This document shows, piece by piece, positions 26,861 to 37,802 of a stretch of 64,000 nt of DNA (the first letter of the stretch is position 1; each line of letters starts with the position of its first letter). Made by a program: the position numbers and the translations under genes. Below the pieces are notes generated by a model. The model was not told the origin of the DNA. It was given only the letters and a program-made list of their open reading frames with translations, and ran no database searches. The stretch covers positions 186,001 through 250,000 of the forward strand of contig JBBELK010000515.1 in assembly GCA_037783545.1 (NCBI GenBank). The letters are read 5' to 3'. The stretch is from Henricia sp. BOLD:AAB3569. Taxonomy: Eukaryota > Echinodermata > Asteroidea > Spinulosida > Echinasteridae.

Positions 26861-27958
26861 CTAAGCGTTTACTTCACGTTTGTCGGTTGGCGATTGATGG
26901 CTTGGCTTCCAATTGATGGCAGAGCTTACTAGTTTGATGGGGAGAGTAGAGCGCGAGGTGGCACCCTCCAGGGTCAGCTGATCGCTTGGGTTAAGCTCAC
27001 TAGGACCTACCCCTCCCGCGCGTCGGCAGGAGAGCACCGACAGCAGAGCGTTCTTGAATTGAGGATTCTTGAAGGCATAGACTACCGGGTTAATGACGCA
27101 GTTAAGAAAGCCCACCGCCAGGACAACGGAAGAGACAAACTGGTCGATGTTGAGGCTAGCTCCTGGAAAGCTTAAATAGAGGAAGATCAGTTGATTGGGA
27201 GCCCAGAGGAATCCGAACAAAACCACCAAACGTTGCAGCATTCGAACGACATTTCGGCGGGCTCTGAGAAGATTACCAGCCGCTATGAGTTGGTGGTGGC
27301 TCTGAAGCACCGACTCACGGGCCTTCAGCGTCCTGATAACATTTGCGTAAGCGTAGAGCATTAAGAGAGTGGGGAGGAGATAGGTTAGCAGAAATGTTCC
27401 GGCGGTGCAGATGATCTGCAGGGCCTTTGAGGGCCAGTGGATTTCGCAGAATCCGCAGGCGTTGACGCGCGTGCTGTATAGACAGTGAGTTTCCAAGATG
27501 GCAGAAGAGATCCAACAGACCGCCACCATGACGCGGATTCTGGGCCGAGTGAAGTACCGACGGTACAGGAAGGGCTTGACAACACACAAATACCGATCAG
27601 CAGTCACTAGAAGCAGGTTATAGATGGACGCCGTTACGCACGTCCACAGAGGAAAATCGGATTTGAAGAAACGGCAGACGAACGCTTTCCAGAAAGGGTT
27701 CGGCGGGTCCAGCTCAGAGACGTACGAACGGCTTGCCATAAATGCCGAACTGCAAAAGTCGGCGAGAGCCAGGTTGAAAAGGATGATGTTGTGTGTTTTC
27801 ATCGGAAGTCTTGGGAGACGATAAAAGACGAGGAATACCAGACCATTGCTCACCAACCCCGTAATGCCAAGTGTAAGGTGCAGTACCGCGCCTCCAACGG
27901 GGTAGATCACGCCGTCCGTGAAGTAGGAATCGCTACAGTTAGTCGTCATTAGATCCAT
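26861..27958 (-). CDS. Class A (rhodopsin-like) GPCR, intronless, copy 1
   Basis: A 365-residue seven-transmembrane receptor in one exon. Family signatures: N38 in TM1 (LVSNGLV), LALAD67 in TM2, C94 before TM3 paired with a cysteine in the second extracellular loop (ACGFCEIHW), D121-R122-Y123 closing TM3, a WAP at 252-254 in TM6 (where most relatives have CWxP), and N290-P-V-V-Y in TM7. N-glycosylation site N7-C-S. The ligand is unknown; overall shape resembles peptide receptors, which is only an inference. A close paralogue lies head to head at 34522-35682, and about 100 bp of upstream DNA is also duplicated. This copy ends 21 residues earlier because a TAG stands where the paralogue has CAA (Q). 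Start chosen at the ATG shared by both copies. Confidence 0.92.
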   Translation of the reverse strand: MDLMTTNCSDSYFTDGVIYPVGGAVLHLTLGITGLVSNGLVFLVFYRLPRLPMKTHNIILFNLALADFCSSAFMASRSYVSELDPPNPFWKAFVCRFFKSDFPLWTCVTASIYNLLLVTADRYLCVVKPFLYRRYFTRPRIRVMVAVCWISSAILETHCLYSTRVNACGFCEIHWPSKALQIICTAGTFLLTYLLPTLLMLYAYANVIRTLKARESVLQSHHQLIAAGNLLRARRNVVRMLQRLVVLFGFLWAPNQLIFLYLSFPGASLNIDQFVSSVVLAVGFLNCVINPVVYAFKNPQFKNALLSVLSCRRAGGVGPSELNPSDQLTLEGATSRSTLPIKLVSSAINWKPSHQSPTDKREVNA

Positions 27959-27999
27959 TTTGTAATTTTAACTGCGATAATGTTCCTCCAAAGCCCAAG

Positions 28000-28512
28000 T
28001 CTGATTCACTCTCATGAAAAACAGATCAGATGCGAAGTAGACATCTGCTATAATCAAACTTATCTGCCTTTCAGCAGCGTCACGTAGACCTACTGAATTA
28101 AGAAAACTATCAGATAACTATATGCCGACTAGCGGGGTTTAAGGTTAAGTTTTCCACTGAACATAACTAGCCTTATCTCATGAAACTCGTAAAAACCACG
28201 TCTAGGTCTATCTGATTATATTTTGCCGACTCTGTGAAATTGCCGATCCCTTTCCCAGCGAGCGATGTACAGACACACTTGGACGTGTTTCTGTAGTCAC
28301 CACTACAAGACGTAATATCCGGATGGTTTGGTAATAAATGTCATGAGCGTTAAAGACGATGTTGCGATGATGTATTTCCGATCGGTTTGTTACAGTTTAA
28401 CAAATTTCTGTTAATAAAAGTCTTTTTACGTTTGATGTTTTTCCGGACCCAGAATCTGATAAAAGCTGCTTCAGCGATTTCACCACGTGACAAATTCGAC
28501 GCCAGGAAAAAC
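28000..28512. other. GPCR copy 1 upstream region
   Basis: 28000-28080 matches the upstream of GPCR copy 2 (AGCAGATGTCTACTTCGCAT in common). The remainder shows no exon or repeat that I can support. Confidence 0.5.
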
Positions 28513-28516
28513 TTAA

Positions 28517-29089
28517 AGTGCCTGTGACATCCTAAACAACTTTGTGCCTAAGCTTTGCTTCATAATGACGGATTACTTGTTCAGCAAGACATACTATTGT
28601 TCGTTTGGATGTAAAATCAATAAAAGGTGGCCTTTTTCAACTTTGAAGATTTCACTGCAATAAATCACAGACAGAGGGCGCTGTTTTGAGTGCATCACAT
28701 AAGGAAGACAGAAGGGAAAAGTTAAGAAAAAACATAAGACTTCAAGTTGGACTTGTGACAAATTGCTGCAGTTTCTACCCCCAATTTTGTCATGGCTTAC
28801 AGCAGGCAACATGTTAAACAAACTAAAACAGCCATGGATTACAAAAGTTTCAAGAAAATTGAGAAAAAAGTGGAATCTTTTGTGCACAGATCAATGTGAT
28901 TTTCCTGTGTTTGCCTCTTGTGACGTCGTGACCTTGGTCATGAATATGCATATTTTCATTAGCATAAAAACTAAAAACCTTTGTTTTAACCCCCAAAGCA
29001 AGCTCCAAATAGGATTTTTATGACTTTAACTGAGTAAAGTGGTTTTAAGGCATAGATTTCATTGATAAAAATCCTAAATAAGGGGCCCT
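28517..29089 (+). mobile_element. TTAA-flanked MITE, copy 1
   Basis: TTAA stands at 28513-28516 and 29090-29093, with ends AGTGCC... and ...GGGGCCCT. Internal blocks AGAGGGCGCTGTTT, CAAATTGCTGCAGTTTC and CATGAATATGCATATTT recur at 52265-52843. TTAA is the target of Kolobok and piggyBac elements. Confidence 0.7.
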
Positions 29090-29093
29090 TTAA

Positions 29094-29520
29094 ACAGCTA
29101 GAATCCCCCCTTCCACATTTTTTGAGTTTTTCTGTTTATCATGGAGGTGTATGTGTCTACAACACCATCACAACTTGTTTTTCACAAAAAATCGACAGAC
29201 TTTTGCTTAAAACGTAAAGCAGTTCCGACCCTCTTCACCCAAATTCTAAAACGCTCGAGGTCACTCGGCTTGTTTATCAACAGGGTTTTGACGTCATCCT
29301 TAGAAACATACAAAACGGTCTGTGCAGTATTGAATGGAAAATACACGAAGTGAATGTTTATCATGCCTATTTTGTCCTTGTAATTCAAAATACAAACGTG
29401 AAAACACTTCATGTAATATGACAGCAATCTACTATTACCTGTTTTGTGAAAAAACGATGAAATTGTGGCTCACAGTGAAGCTCTTTTGAAGTAAATACTG
29501 GTGCATTGCGACGGGTGGTT
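29094..29520 (+). repeat. Dispersed repeat, forward copy of 5263-5690
   Basis: Roughly 430 bp, starting AGCTAGAATCCCCCCTTCCA, match 5263-5690 in reverse. It abuts the TTAA element on its left, so the two may be parts of one larger transposon. 29521-30150 holds nothing else I can name. Confidence 0.7.
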
Positions 29521-30152
29521 TTGTCACGGAACGAACGGCATTCACAGCGGTCTGTGTACGGTCCACTGCGGGCGTAGTTTCCACGTGTTTGGACATCGGC
29601 CGTACAAGTTATAGAATGAGCGACTCATTTTTCTCTCTCTTGGTAATAGAAAAGAAAATCTTTCTGCTCTTTTTTTTTCATAGTGTCTGGTAAAACATGC
29701 AACCACGCAGCTACTGGGCATATCTCTGGCTTTTTGGAACAACAAAATTCTTCAAAAAACACCATCTAAAAGAGACGTTTTCCAAGTTGTTTGCGTGTAA
29801 ACGTATGGAGCTAACTATCGTGTTGACTTCTCTTTCTCAGGATTGCGTCACGGGGTCACGCGCATATCATGAATACCTAATGAGCGTTTCAGAAATCGCG
29901 AAAATCTCATTTTCGAAAAGCGCACTTTTGCTTGCAATTTATCCACTTCAAACCGACAATTAAAAAATAATAAAAATCCACGTCGGCAAGAGGGATGTTT
30001 CATGGACTATCGAAAAAAGCCTAAATGCTGGATTTTCGTCAAGGGGGATTCTTCCTCTTTAAGTAATTTTTTAATCAAATTACCGTGGACGTCGTTTTGG
30101 TAGTTTACATAGTGTTAATTCAATAAGTAGCCGCATTTTAGTATCTGCTTAA

Positions 30153-30530
30153 AGGAACACACCGGCTAACTGTTTACATAATATTTAGTGATGTAGCATC
30201 ATCAACAATAATTGTTGACGGTCCTTGTAAAAATTAATCATCAAAATGTCCCGTAATTAAATTACTAAAAAAGCTTAAAATTAACAAAAACGGTCAATAG
30301 TCGAGTTATACGTTTTACCAGCCGTTCATGTATATCGCGCTAGCCTCACGACTTTTTCGGAAACGATTCGCTCTTCACTTGCCAGCTTTTGCTTTGGATA
30401 GGGCCTATCTCTCATTTTCTGCTGATGATTTCACTGGACAGCCCGGACCACCGAATAGGTTTTTCCGTTTTCTTTGGAGGAGCTGACATTTATGGTTTGT
30501 CTTCACGAACGTACAACTAGCAACCGGTTG
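30153..30530 (-). mobile_element. TTAA-type element, partial copy
   Basis: Preceded by TTAA at 30149-30152 and starting AGGAACACACCGGCTAACTG. It matches the complement of about 37140-37513 (for instance GTTTACATAATATTTAGTGA and TTTCCGTTTTCTTTGGAGGA). The far end is not resolved. Confidence 0.6.
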
Positions 30531-30614
30531 TTGTGACAGTCCCGCGTACGTAGAGATAGAGTACATGTAGGTGTACAGACTAAAACACCTAATGACGAAA
30601 CACATCTGGCGGTC

Positions 30615-30765
30615 CATCCTGAGATCTCAGGGAATTTCCACTCTGCTAAGCGACGATACAATACCCTGAGGAAATCCACGCAAATCTGTGGAGTGAGCCG
30701 GCTGTTGTGTTCGGACAACACAGGAGTTGGGGAGTGCGTTAAAGGGGCACTGTTGCAAGAGGATG
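30615..30765 (+). mobile_element. 9-bp-TSD MITE, short copy A
   Basis: Ends CATCCT / AGGATG; perfect 9-bp duplication CTGGCGGTC at 30606-30614 and 30766-30774. It keeps only the two ends of the 593-bp form at 32475-33067: CATCCTGAGATCTCAGGGAA at left, GGGGCACTGTTGCAAGAGG at right. Confidence 0.9.
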
Positions 30766-31043
30766 CTGGCGGTCTGGCTACAAGAGCCACGACACCGTAC
30801 TGGTTGCAGTGTATGTCACGTTCGCCCGTGTACTGTCCACGGTAAAACTCGCTTCGGTTCCTTGGACTTTTTGAGTCAAAATTTTAAGTCAATTTATGTC
30901 GATTCCACGAATGGTTCATACACCTTCTTCGAATCAAATTATCAGTTTTGTTTTTAATTGACTTGTGACAGTTCGCGTCGAATTTGTAGAGCACCGAAGG
31001 ATTAATAAATACGCACGTCCATATACACAACCTTACTTTCCTC

Positions 31044-31561
31044 TCATAAGTCAGCAACTATAACAGCAAAACACCTTCTGTTGACGTCATGACGCATAAT
31101 GTCTGAGGCATAATCATCCAATGATTCAGAAGGCAACTGTTTTCGTTCGAGCAATTTCGTTTCAATTTGCCACACCCACGAGTCGCCTTGAAAATGATCT
31201 TTCAAAATTTTCTGTATGTTTCCAACAGAAGTTTTAAATTCCTTAAGAACTGTTTCCAAAACGATACGTGCATGACAATCAAGGCTAATACCTTTTTAGC
31301 ATCGGTAAAATCTCTCAAAGCTGCAATGGTTTCGAATTTTGCAATAAATTCATCGACATCCTCATGAGGATTGCCGAAATATTTAACCCCAGAGGAGGAT
31401 AAATCATACTTATTTGACATGTCTGGTTTTTCTTCAAAGCTATTCTCCATAAATAACACTTGAAAAAGAACAATACACAAAATGTTCAGGCATTCGGGGG
31501 TGGCAACTAATTTGCATAAATTCCGTACATACCTCGCAAAATAGCTAAAATAACAATGCAA
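31044..31561 (-). mobile_element. Broken LTR-retrotransposon gag fragment (fossil)
   Basis: Two overlapping minus-strand frames resemble the Gag domain of Ty3/Gypsy-type LTR retrotransposons. The fragment is broken at least once, and no protease or polymerase region is seen. A TGG-starting primer-binding-site candidate near 31757 on the minus strand could mark the border of an LTR lying to the right (roughly 31765 to about 32300), but a matching second LTR was not found. Family assignment is by general resemblance only. Age unknown. Confidence 0.45.
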
Positions 31562-32474
31562 AATCGCAAAAGAAAAAACCCGCTTTAGATAGCCATTTTG
31601 AAATCAAATTGACGCCATTTTGAAAATAGTTACTTACAGAAATCGGCATGGACAGCTGGCATGGGCGCTGGACAAGGGAAAGATCCGATAGGTGTTGGGA
31701 CTCGATGTTCCTTCCACCTACATTTTTAGTTTACGTAATACCCGGATCTTCCACCATTTGTTATGATGTTAACTTAAACCGGGGACACTTGGAGAAATTA
31801 GCAAGCGCAAACTCAGCAAATTAATTATAAAGCAATGAAAAACTAAATCCATTTCCAAAATAATTTGTTGAGGTGTCTTACCTTTCAACAACTGAACACA
31901 ACTAACACAAGTTACACCCTCCCGGTCCAACGCCCTGGTGCCAATAGACTGGTTCCCGTCCACATATCCTCACAGGAGAATATAAGGACAGGTAAAGGGC
32001 GCTTCATCTTGATCTGTAATTGGTCGTCTTTGCGCGTGCGCATTGTGTTTTTTGTATTTAAAAATTGGCCAAGCCCTTTGCTTTAGGCAATGTACTTTAT
32101 TTACATAATTGGATATGTTCGACACGCACGGTCAAGTTACAAATGTCAAATGCAAAATCTGCGCACTTACTAAAAAAAAATTAATAATAATAACCACGTG
32201 ACGGGCAGAATTCTGCCCGTCATGGCTGCCCTAACTTTACCGATCCCTATATTTTCGCAATAAGCGAACCAATCTATAGGGATCGGGAACCAATCTATGG
32301 TGCCAACTGCACCGAAACCACTGGGCGTGGCCACTTATAAAGAGCCAGACGATACCAAACGTTGCTGAGGTGGCGTTGTTAAATTTACATATAAATGAGC
32401 TCCACAACACTAGCATCATTTCGTAAATCTTCGGTCGTTGCCTGGCACCAAAAAGCCCCAGGCCAGTGCAAAAC

Positions 32475-33067
32475 CATCCTGAGATCTCAGGGAATTTCCA
32501 CTCTGCAAAGCGACGTGACAATACCCTGAGAAAATACACGCAAATCTGTGGAGCGAGCCGGCTGTTGTCTTGAGCCAACTCACGCCCGAGTCATTTTGAT
32601 GTAATTTTAATCAATTCGGTCATGTTATGCCGAAAAGAAACAATTTCTATACTTTCCAGAAATTGTATTGGGTTCCGTTCCTTATGACTGTCCCATTCCT
32701 ACCAAACTTTCAAACGACGAACCTTATTTACTCCGCAGTTTTTCACATTAATAACAGGGATGCATGCTGACGAATGTAATGGAATGGATTCCCCAGTATG
32801 CTTTAAATAGCAGCCAATCGCCGACGCGGACAACGGCCAGCATTACCGAGTATATGTATCACATGCATGCACGGTGTTTACAATCTGCGCGCGTTACATT
32901 TGAATGCCTGCAATCGTGCTGCAATGCACTGTAAGCGTCCTGATTGGTCCAGCAGAGGCGACAAGATTTCTGTCGCTAGTCCCACCGCCAAATGGGGCCT
33001 TTTTCAACAGGGCCACTGTACGCAGGAGTTAGAGAGTGCGTTAAAGGGGCACTGTTGCAAGAGGATG
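32475..33067 (+). mobile_element. 9-bp-TSD MITE, full copy B
   Basis: 593 bp with ends CATCCT / AGGATG and a perfect 9-bp duplication GTGCAAAAC at 32466-32474 and 33068-33076. Nearly identical to copy C. A 9-bp duplication points to the Mutator superfamily, although the inverted ends are only about 6 bp. No transposase is encoded. Confidence 0.92.
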
Positions 33068-33390
33068 GTGCAAAACTCGTATTTATGACTTGAGTTTATT
33101 AGGTTGGGTGTTAATGAGCCCATATATTGCCACAAACCGATGTTAATGGTTTTTCTTACTTTGTGCAAACATGCCAAGTTGACTGACTCAAGACTCGGGC
33201 CGGTCATGCAAACGAGATCTTGAAACAAGCACTATAGTTATTTCTATCGCTCAAGTGACAAAAACACTCTTTAGCCTCTGCACCAATTTATTTTGTTTTC
33301 AATTCACGACATTTTTGTAATTTGTTAAACTTCGGCTGCTAAATTACAACATTGTTGCGAGTCCTCATTGCAGCACGGCCTCGCCCATGA

Positions 33391-33985
33391 CATCCTGAGA
33401 TCTCAGGGAATTTCTACTCTGCAAAGCGACGTGACAATACCCTGAGGAAATACACGCAAATTTGTGGAGCGAGCCGGCTGTTGTCTTGAGCCAACTCACG
33501 CCCGAGTCATTTTGATGTAATTTAATCAATTCGGTCATGTTATGCCGAAAAGAAACAATTTCTATACTTTCCAGAAATTGTATTGGGTTCCGTTCCTTAT
33601 GACTGTCCCATTCCTACCAAACTTTCAAACGACGAACCTTATTTACTCCGCGGTTTTTCAAATTAATAACAGGGGATGCATGCTGACGAATGTAATGGAA
33701 CGGATTCCCCAATATGCTTTAAATAGCAGCCAATCGCCGACGCGGACAACGGCCAGCATTACCGAGTACATGTATCACATGCATGCACGGTGTTTACAAT
33801 CTGCGCGCGTTACATTTGAATGCCTGCAATCGTGCTGCACAATGCACTGCAAGCGTCCTGATTGGTCCAGCAGAGGCGACAAGATTTCTGTCGCTAGTCC
33901 CACCGCCAAATGGGGCCTTTTTCAACAGGGCCACTGTACGCAGGAGTTATGGAGTGCGTTAAAGGGGCACTGTTGCAAGAGGATG
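33391..33985 (+). mobile_element. 9-bp-TSD MITE, full copy C
   Basis: 595 bp with ends CATCCT / AGGATG and a perfect 9-bp duplication CGCCCATGA at 33382-33390 and 33986-33994. Copies B and C differ at only scattered positions, so they are young. The 150-residue open frame across it is not supported as a protein. Confidence 0.92.
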
Positions 33986-34521
33986 CGCCCATGACCGCAA
34001 GCCGGATTAAATATGGATTGATAAAGTTAATATCAGTCGAACCTTGATATAATATAGGTTTTCTCGTAATCAGTTTTAACAAAGTACCTCCGGCTCCCCG
34101 TTCGTTTCAGATGCTGCATTCGTTCACAAAGTTACGTGCATATTAAATACACTATAGGCGCTATGAATACAACGCACGCAAACGTAAACTAGCGCACGAT
34201 GCAGAGTAGATTGGTTCCCGATCCCTATAGATTCTCCTGTGTGGAATATGTGGACGGGAACCAGTCTAGATGCAGAGATTTCTGTCCCCACTTTTCACCC
34301 ACAATGCACCGCTGTAAACATTGCGTGACGTCATTATGTCATAGGTCTATAGTCAGCCGCTTGTTCATATCTCTGACAGGCCTACGTGGACGCGGCTGAT
34401 ATGTTTGATGTGTTTGAATTTATAGCAGTAGCAGATGTCTACTTCGCATATAAGTGAAAGTAAATACAGTCACAGCAGGGACTTCGGCTTTTGCAGGAAT
34501 AATTGCAGCCAAAATTGCAAA

Positions 34522-35682
34522 ATGGATCTAATGACGACTAACTGTAGCGATCCCTACTTCACGGACCGCGTGATCTACCCTGTTGGAGGAGTGGAACTGG
34601 CGCTGTACCTTACACTTGGCATTACGGGGTTGGTGAGCAATGGTCTGGTATTCCTCGTCTTTTATCGTCTCCCAAGACTTCGGATGAAAACACACAACAT
34701 CATCCTTTTCAACCTGGCTCTCGCCGACTTTTGCAGTTCGGCATTTATGGCAAGCCGTGCGTACGTCTTCGAGCTGGACCCGCCGAACCCTTTCTGGAAA
34801 GCGTTCGTCTGCCGTTTCTTCAAATCTGATTTTCCTCTGTGGACGTGCGTAACGGCATCCATCTATAACCTGCTTCTAGTGACTGCTGATCGGTATATGT
34901 GTGTTGTCAAGCCCTTCCTGTACCGTCGCTACTTCACTCGGCCCAGAATCCGCGTCATGGTGGCGGTCTGTTGGATCTCGTCTGCCATCTTGGAAATTCA
35001 AACTATATACAGCACGCGCGTCAACGCCTGCGGTTTCTGCGAAATCCACTGGCCCTCAAAGGCTCTGCAGATCATCGGGACCGCCGGAACTTTCCTGCTA
35101 ACCTATCTCCTCCCCACTCTCTTAATGCTCTACGCTTACGCAAACATTGTCAGGACGCTGAAGGCCCGTGAATCGGTGCTTCAGAGCCAGCACCAAGCAA
35201 TAGCGGCTGGTAATCTTCTCAGAGCCCGCCGAAATGTCGTCCGAATGCTGCAACTTTTGGTGGTTTTGTTCGGATTCCTCTGGGCTCCCACTCAACTGAT
35301 CTTCCTCTATCTAAGCTTTCCAGGAACTAGCATCAACATCGACCAGTTTGGATCTTCCGTTGTTCTTGCGATGGGCTTTATTAACTGCGTCATTAACCCG
35401 GTAGTCTATGCCTTTAAGAATCCTGAGTTCAAGAACGTTCTGCTGTCGGCGCTCTCCTGCCGACGCGGGGGAGGGGTAGGTTCTAGAGAACTCAACCCAA
35501 CCGATCAACTGGAACTGAAATGTGTTACCTCACGTTTTACGCTCCCCATTAAACTACTACGCTCTGCCGACAATTGGAAACCAAGCCATCATTCGCCAAC
35601 CAACAGACTTGCGGTATACGCTCAATCCGAAACAAATCCACGTTCCAACTTGACAAGACGAGAAAACGCTCCGACAACTTAA
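34522..35682 (+). CDS. Class A (rhodopsin-like) GPCR, intronless, copy 2
   Basis: A 386-residue single-exon receptor, about nine residues in ten identical to copy 1 (26861-27958) over the shared length. It keeps the same landmarks: TM1 SNGLV, TM2 LALAD, DRY after TM3, the cysteine pair, WAP in TM6 and NPVVY in TM7. The C-terminus continues 21 residues past the point where copy 1 stops. An in-frame ATG lies upstream at 34435, but the matching upstream of copy 1 is closed by a stop right after its own ATG, so the conserved ATG at 34522 (MDLMTTNCSD) is preferred. The pair is divergent, with a 6.6-kb spacer full of repeats. Changes cluster in TM1, the loops and the tail, hinting at some divergence of ligand or coupling. 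Confidence 0.92.
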   Translation: MDLMTTNCSDPYFTDRVIYPVGGVELALYLTLGITGLVSNGLVFLVFYRLPRLRMKTHNIILFNLALADFCSSAFMASRAYVFELDPPNPFWKAFVCRFFKSDFPLWTCVTASIYNLLLVTADRYMCVVKPFLYRRYFTRPRIRVMVAVCWISSAILEIQTIYSTRVNACGFCEIHWPSKALQIIGTAGTFLLTYLLPTLLMLYAYANIVRTLKARESVLQSQHQAIAAGNLLRARRNVVRMLQLLVVLFGFLWAPTQLIFLYLSFPGTSINIDQFGSSVVLAMGFINCVINPVVYAFKNPEFKNVLLSALSCRRGGGVGSRELNPTDQLELKCVTSRFTLPIKLLRSADNWKPSHHSPTNRLAVYAQSETNPRSNLTRRENAPTT

Positions 35683-35694
35683 TAGATTTGATGT

Positions 35695-35815
35695 CAAGTT
35701 GAAGTCGGTAACTGGACCGGTCATGGTTCATAAACAACGGCAGCGTATAGCCGCGAATGGACTGGAAAAAAAGTCTGGTCGACGTCCAGTTACCGACCTG
35801 AGAAAGTTGTTTGTC
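35695..35815. repeat. Short inverted repeat after GPCR copy 2
   Basis: AAGTCGGTAACTGGAC at left and GTCCAGTTACCGAC at right, about 110 bp apart; probably a small MITE just past the stop codon. 35830-36160 shows nothing. Confidence 0.55.
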
Positions 35816-36162
35816 ACTGTACACGGGCTATGGGGTTTGCTACCAAAATTGGACGTTTGAGATTTGATTGGTCGAGGCAAGGGGCTTTATTGATATCCAA
35901 GTCACATTTTCAAAAGCCTGTTTTTGTGAATTACATTTCCTCAAGCAGTAGACCTACCAGTGTTCATTACTCCAGAATTTCAAAATGGGACATAATCATA
36001 TACTAATAATTTGACCTTTCTGTTGGCCCGAGTTTTTGTTAAAAAATCAATTGATAAATACCTTAGACAGTTTACGCATCCTCATTGGCTGAGAACATAT
36101 AACGGACGATAAAGACCAGTGATAAAGACCGGCCGGCTGGCTCGCGTTTGTGCCCGCGCTCT

Positions 36163-36313
36163 AGGGCGAGTTTGTTTCGGACGGATCCAGATTCAGATCT
36201 GCGCAGATACAATTCACGTGACTTGAATTCCTAGTAGAGAGCAGTTTCGTTTGTTTCTGCGCGGTATTAAACTCGGGATCTGGATTCGGATCTGTCGTGA
36301 AACAAACTCGCCC
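36163..36313. mobile_element. MITE with GGGCGAGTTTGTTTC ends
   Basis: 151 bp; GGGCGAGTTTGTTTCGGACG at left and AAACAAACTCGCCC at right; inner mirror blocks GGATCCAGATTCAGATCTG and GGATCTGGATTCGGATCTG. Confidence 0.75.
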
Positions 36314-36407
36314 CAAGTCAGCGCGTATGAAACACGCACACGCACACGCACACAGAAACTGCACGCTCATGAAAGCAAAATGTGCACTGTGACAGAATCT
36401 AGTGCAT

Positions 36408-36666
36408 GGGGTCTATTTCACAAAGACTTGCGACGCGTCGTAAGTGCTCAAATCCATCGCAACTCGTGGAACCCTTCGTAAGTTTACGATGGGTTTTATA
36501 GTTGCATTTCACAAAACACTTTGCAATTTCCGGGCAGAACCGCTACGCGGCGCTATGGCAGAACCCTTCGCAAAGCTGCTATTACCTATTTGGTAGTAGC
36601 AACTTTGCGAAAGGTTCATCAGTTTTTACGACGCGTCGCAAATTATTTCTTTGTGAAATCGACCCC
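36408..36666. mobile_element. MITE with GGGGTC(T/G)ATTTCACAAAG ends
   Basis: 259 bp; GGGGTCTATTTCACAAAGAC at left and CTTTGTGAAATCGACCCC at right. The self-complementary CGACGCGTCG appears near both ends. Confidence 0.8.
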
Positions 36667-36689
36667 AGGTCGTGTGCGCGCGCGGACAC

Positions 36690-37600
36690 CACGGCTGCGC
36701 TCGGCTATCGGGCGTGTACTCGTGTTAACACGAGAATACTCCTGCGCGCGCGAACGGCAAGATTAAAGGTCACACCGGCTTTGTTGGCTATTTTGGGCTC
36801 AAAATTGACCCATACAAGATTCTGAATGCCCTTTCGAAATAAACTGAACATATCCTGAAAAGAAACTATGAAATTGTGCCGTTTTTGAGCAATTTTCGGA
36901 AAAGTCTTGTGTCCAGCCGCATGAAAGTTTCTTACTGCAGAACTGCACCATATTCAACTCTGATTTCCCCCCAATATTTATAAGTAATTGACAAAAGAAA
37001 GACTATTTATACAGGTGTGAAACAAAGTTAAACATAAGTATGAAATTTCGAACATAAATGTTTGTTTCGAGAGTCCGGAGAACGGGAGAGCGAGCGCGTG
37101 CTATACGGCAGGCTATTTGCCCTGCGCAGCACGGCAAATAGCCTGAGTGCACACACGGCCGGGTTGGTTGCTCCGGTGTATATGTACGTTCGTGAAGAAA
37201 AAACATGATGCCAACTCCTCCAAAGAAAACGGAAATTCCTATTCGTTTGTCCAGGCTGTTCAGTGAAATCGTAAGCAGAAAATTGGAGATATCATGTGTA
37301 GGAAAAGAGCGAATCGTTTGTGACAAAGTCGTGAGGCTTGCGCGTAGTTGCAACGGCTGGTAAAGCGTATAACACGTCTTTTGACCGTTTTGGTTAATTT
37401 TGCACTTCCTTAGTAAATTACAGGATATTTTGATGATCTGTTTTCACAACGACCATTAAAAAAGTATTGTCAATGCTGCTACATCACTAAATCATGTAAA
37501 CAGTAGGCCGGCTTTAACGACACTCGTGTCAATGCGAGTATGCTCTCGCTACTCCCCAACAAATGGGGAGTGTGCAGTTGCAGTCAGACCTGGGCAAGTC
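36690..37600. mobile_element. Copy of the 14167 MITE split by a TTAA element
   Basis: Left piece (36700-36766) and right piece (37514-37580) match adjacent blocks of the 14167-14609 element (GTGTTAACACGAG, GAACGGCAAGA, then CGACACTCG, CTCCCCAACAAATGGGGAG). The inserted DNA is 36767-37513. Confidence 0.7.
36767..37513 (+). mobile_element. TTAA-flanked element nested in a MITE
   Basis: 747 bp between TTAA at 36763-36766 and 37514-37517; starts AGGTCACACCGGCT and ends AGTAGGCCGGCT. The 14-kb sister of the host MITE shows the uninterrupted site. Partly matched at 30153-30530. TTAA and an AGG start fit Kolobok; piggyBac is the alternative. Confidence 0.75.
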
Positions 37601-37802
37601 TAGGCATGGCGCAAAAAGAGCCGTATAAAAATGGCGTTTTTTACAGTGTTGCCGATATGTAAAATACTAAGTATGACAAAACATCATTCAAAGTACGATG
37701 TTTTGTCGTGAAAATAAAGCAAATTGCTTTAAAAAAATCGTTCGGAGGAAACAAAATCAAATTTGCTGAGAACGCACGGACTGTATATCTTTAGACCAAA
37801 AA

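Noticed and set aside
33542-33994. 150-residue plus-strand protein
   Set aside because: It coincides with the 9-bp-TSD MITE copy C; the sister copy B lacks the same open frame.
34435-34521. Upstream start for GPCR copy 2, adding 29 residues
   Set aside because: The homologous upstream of copy 1 is closed by a stop soon after the same ATG, and the added residues look unlike a signal or receptor N-terminus.
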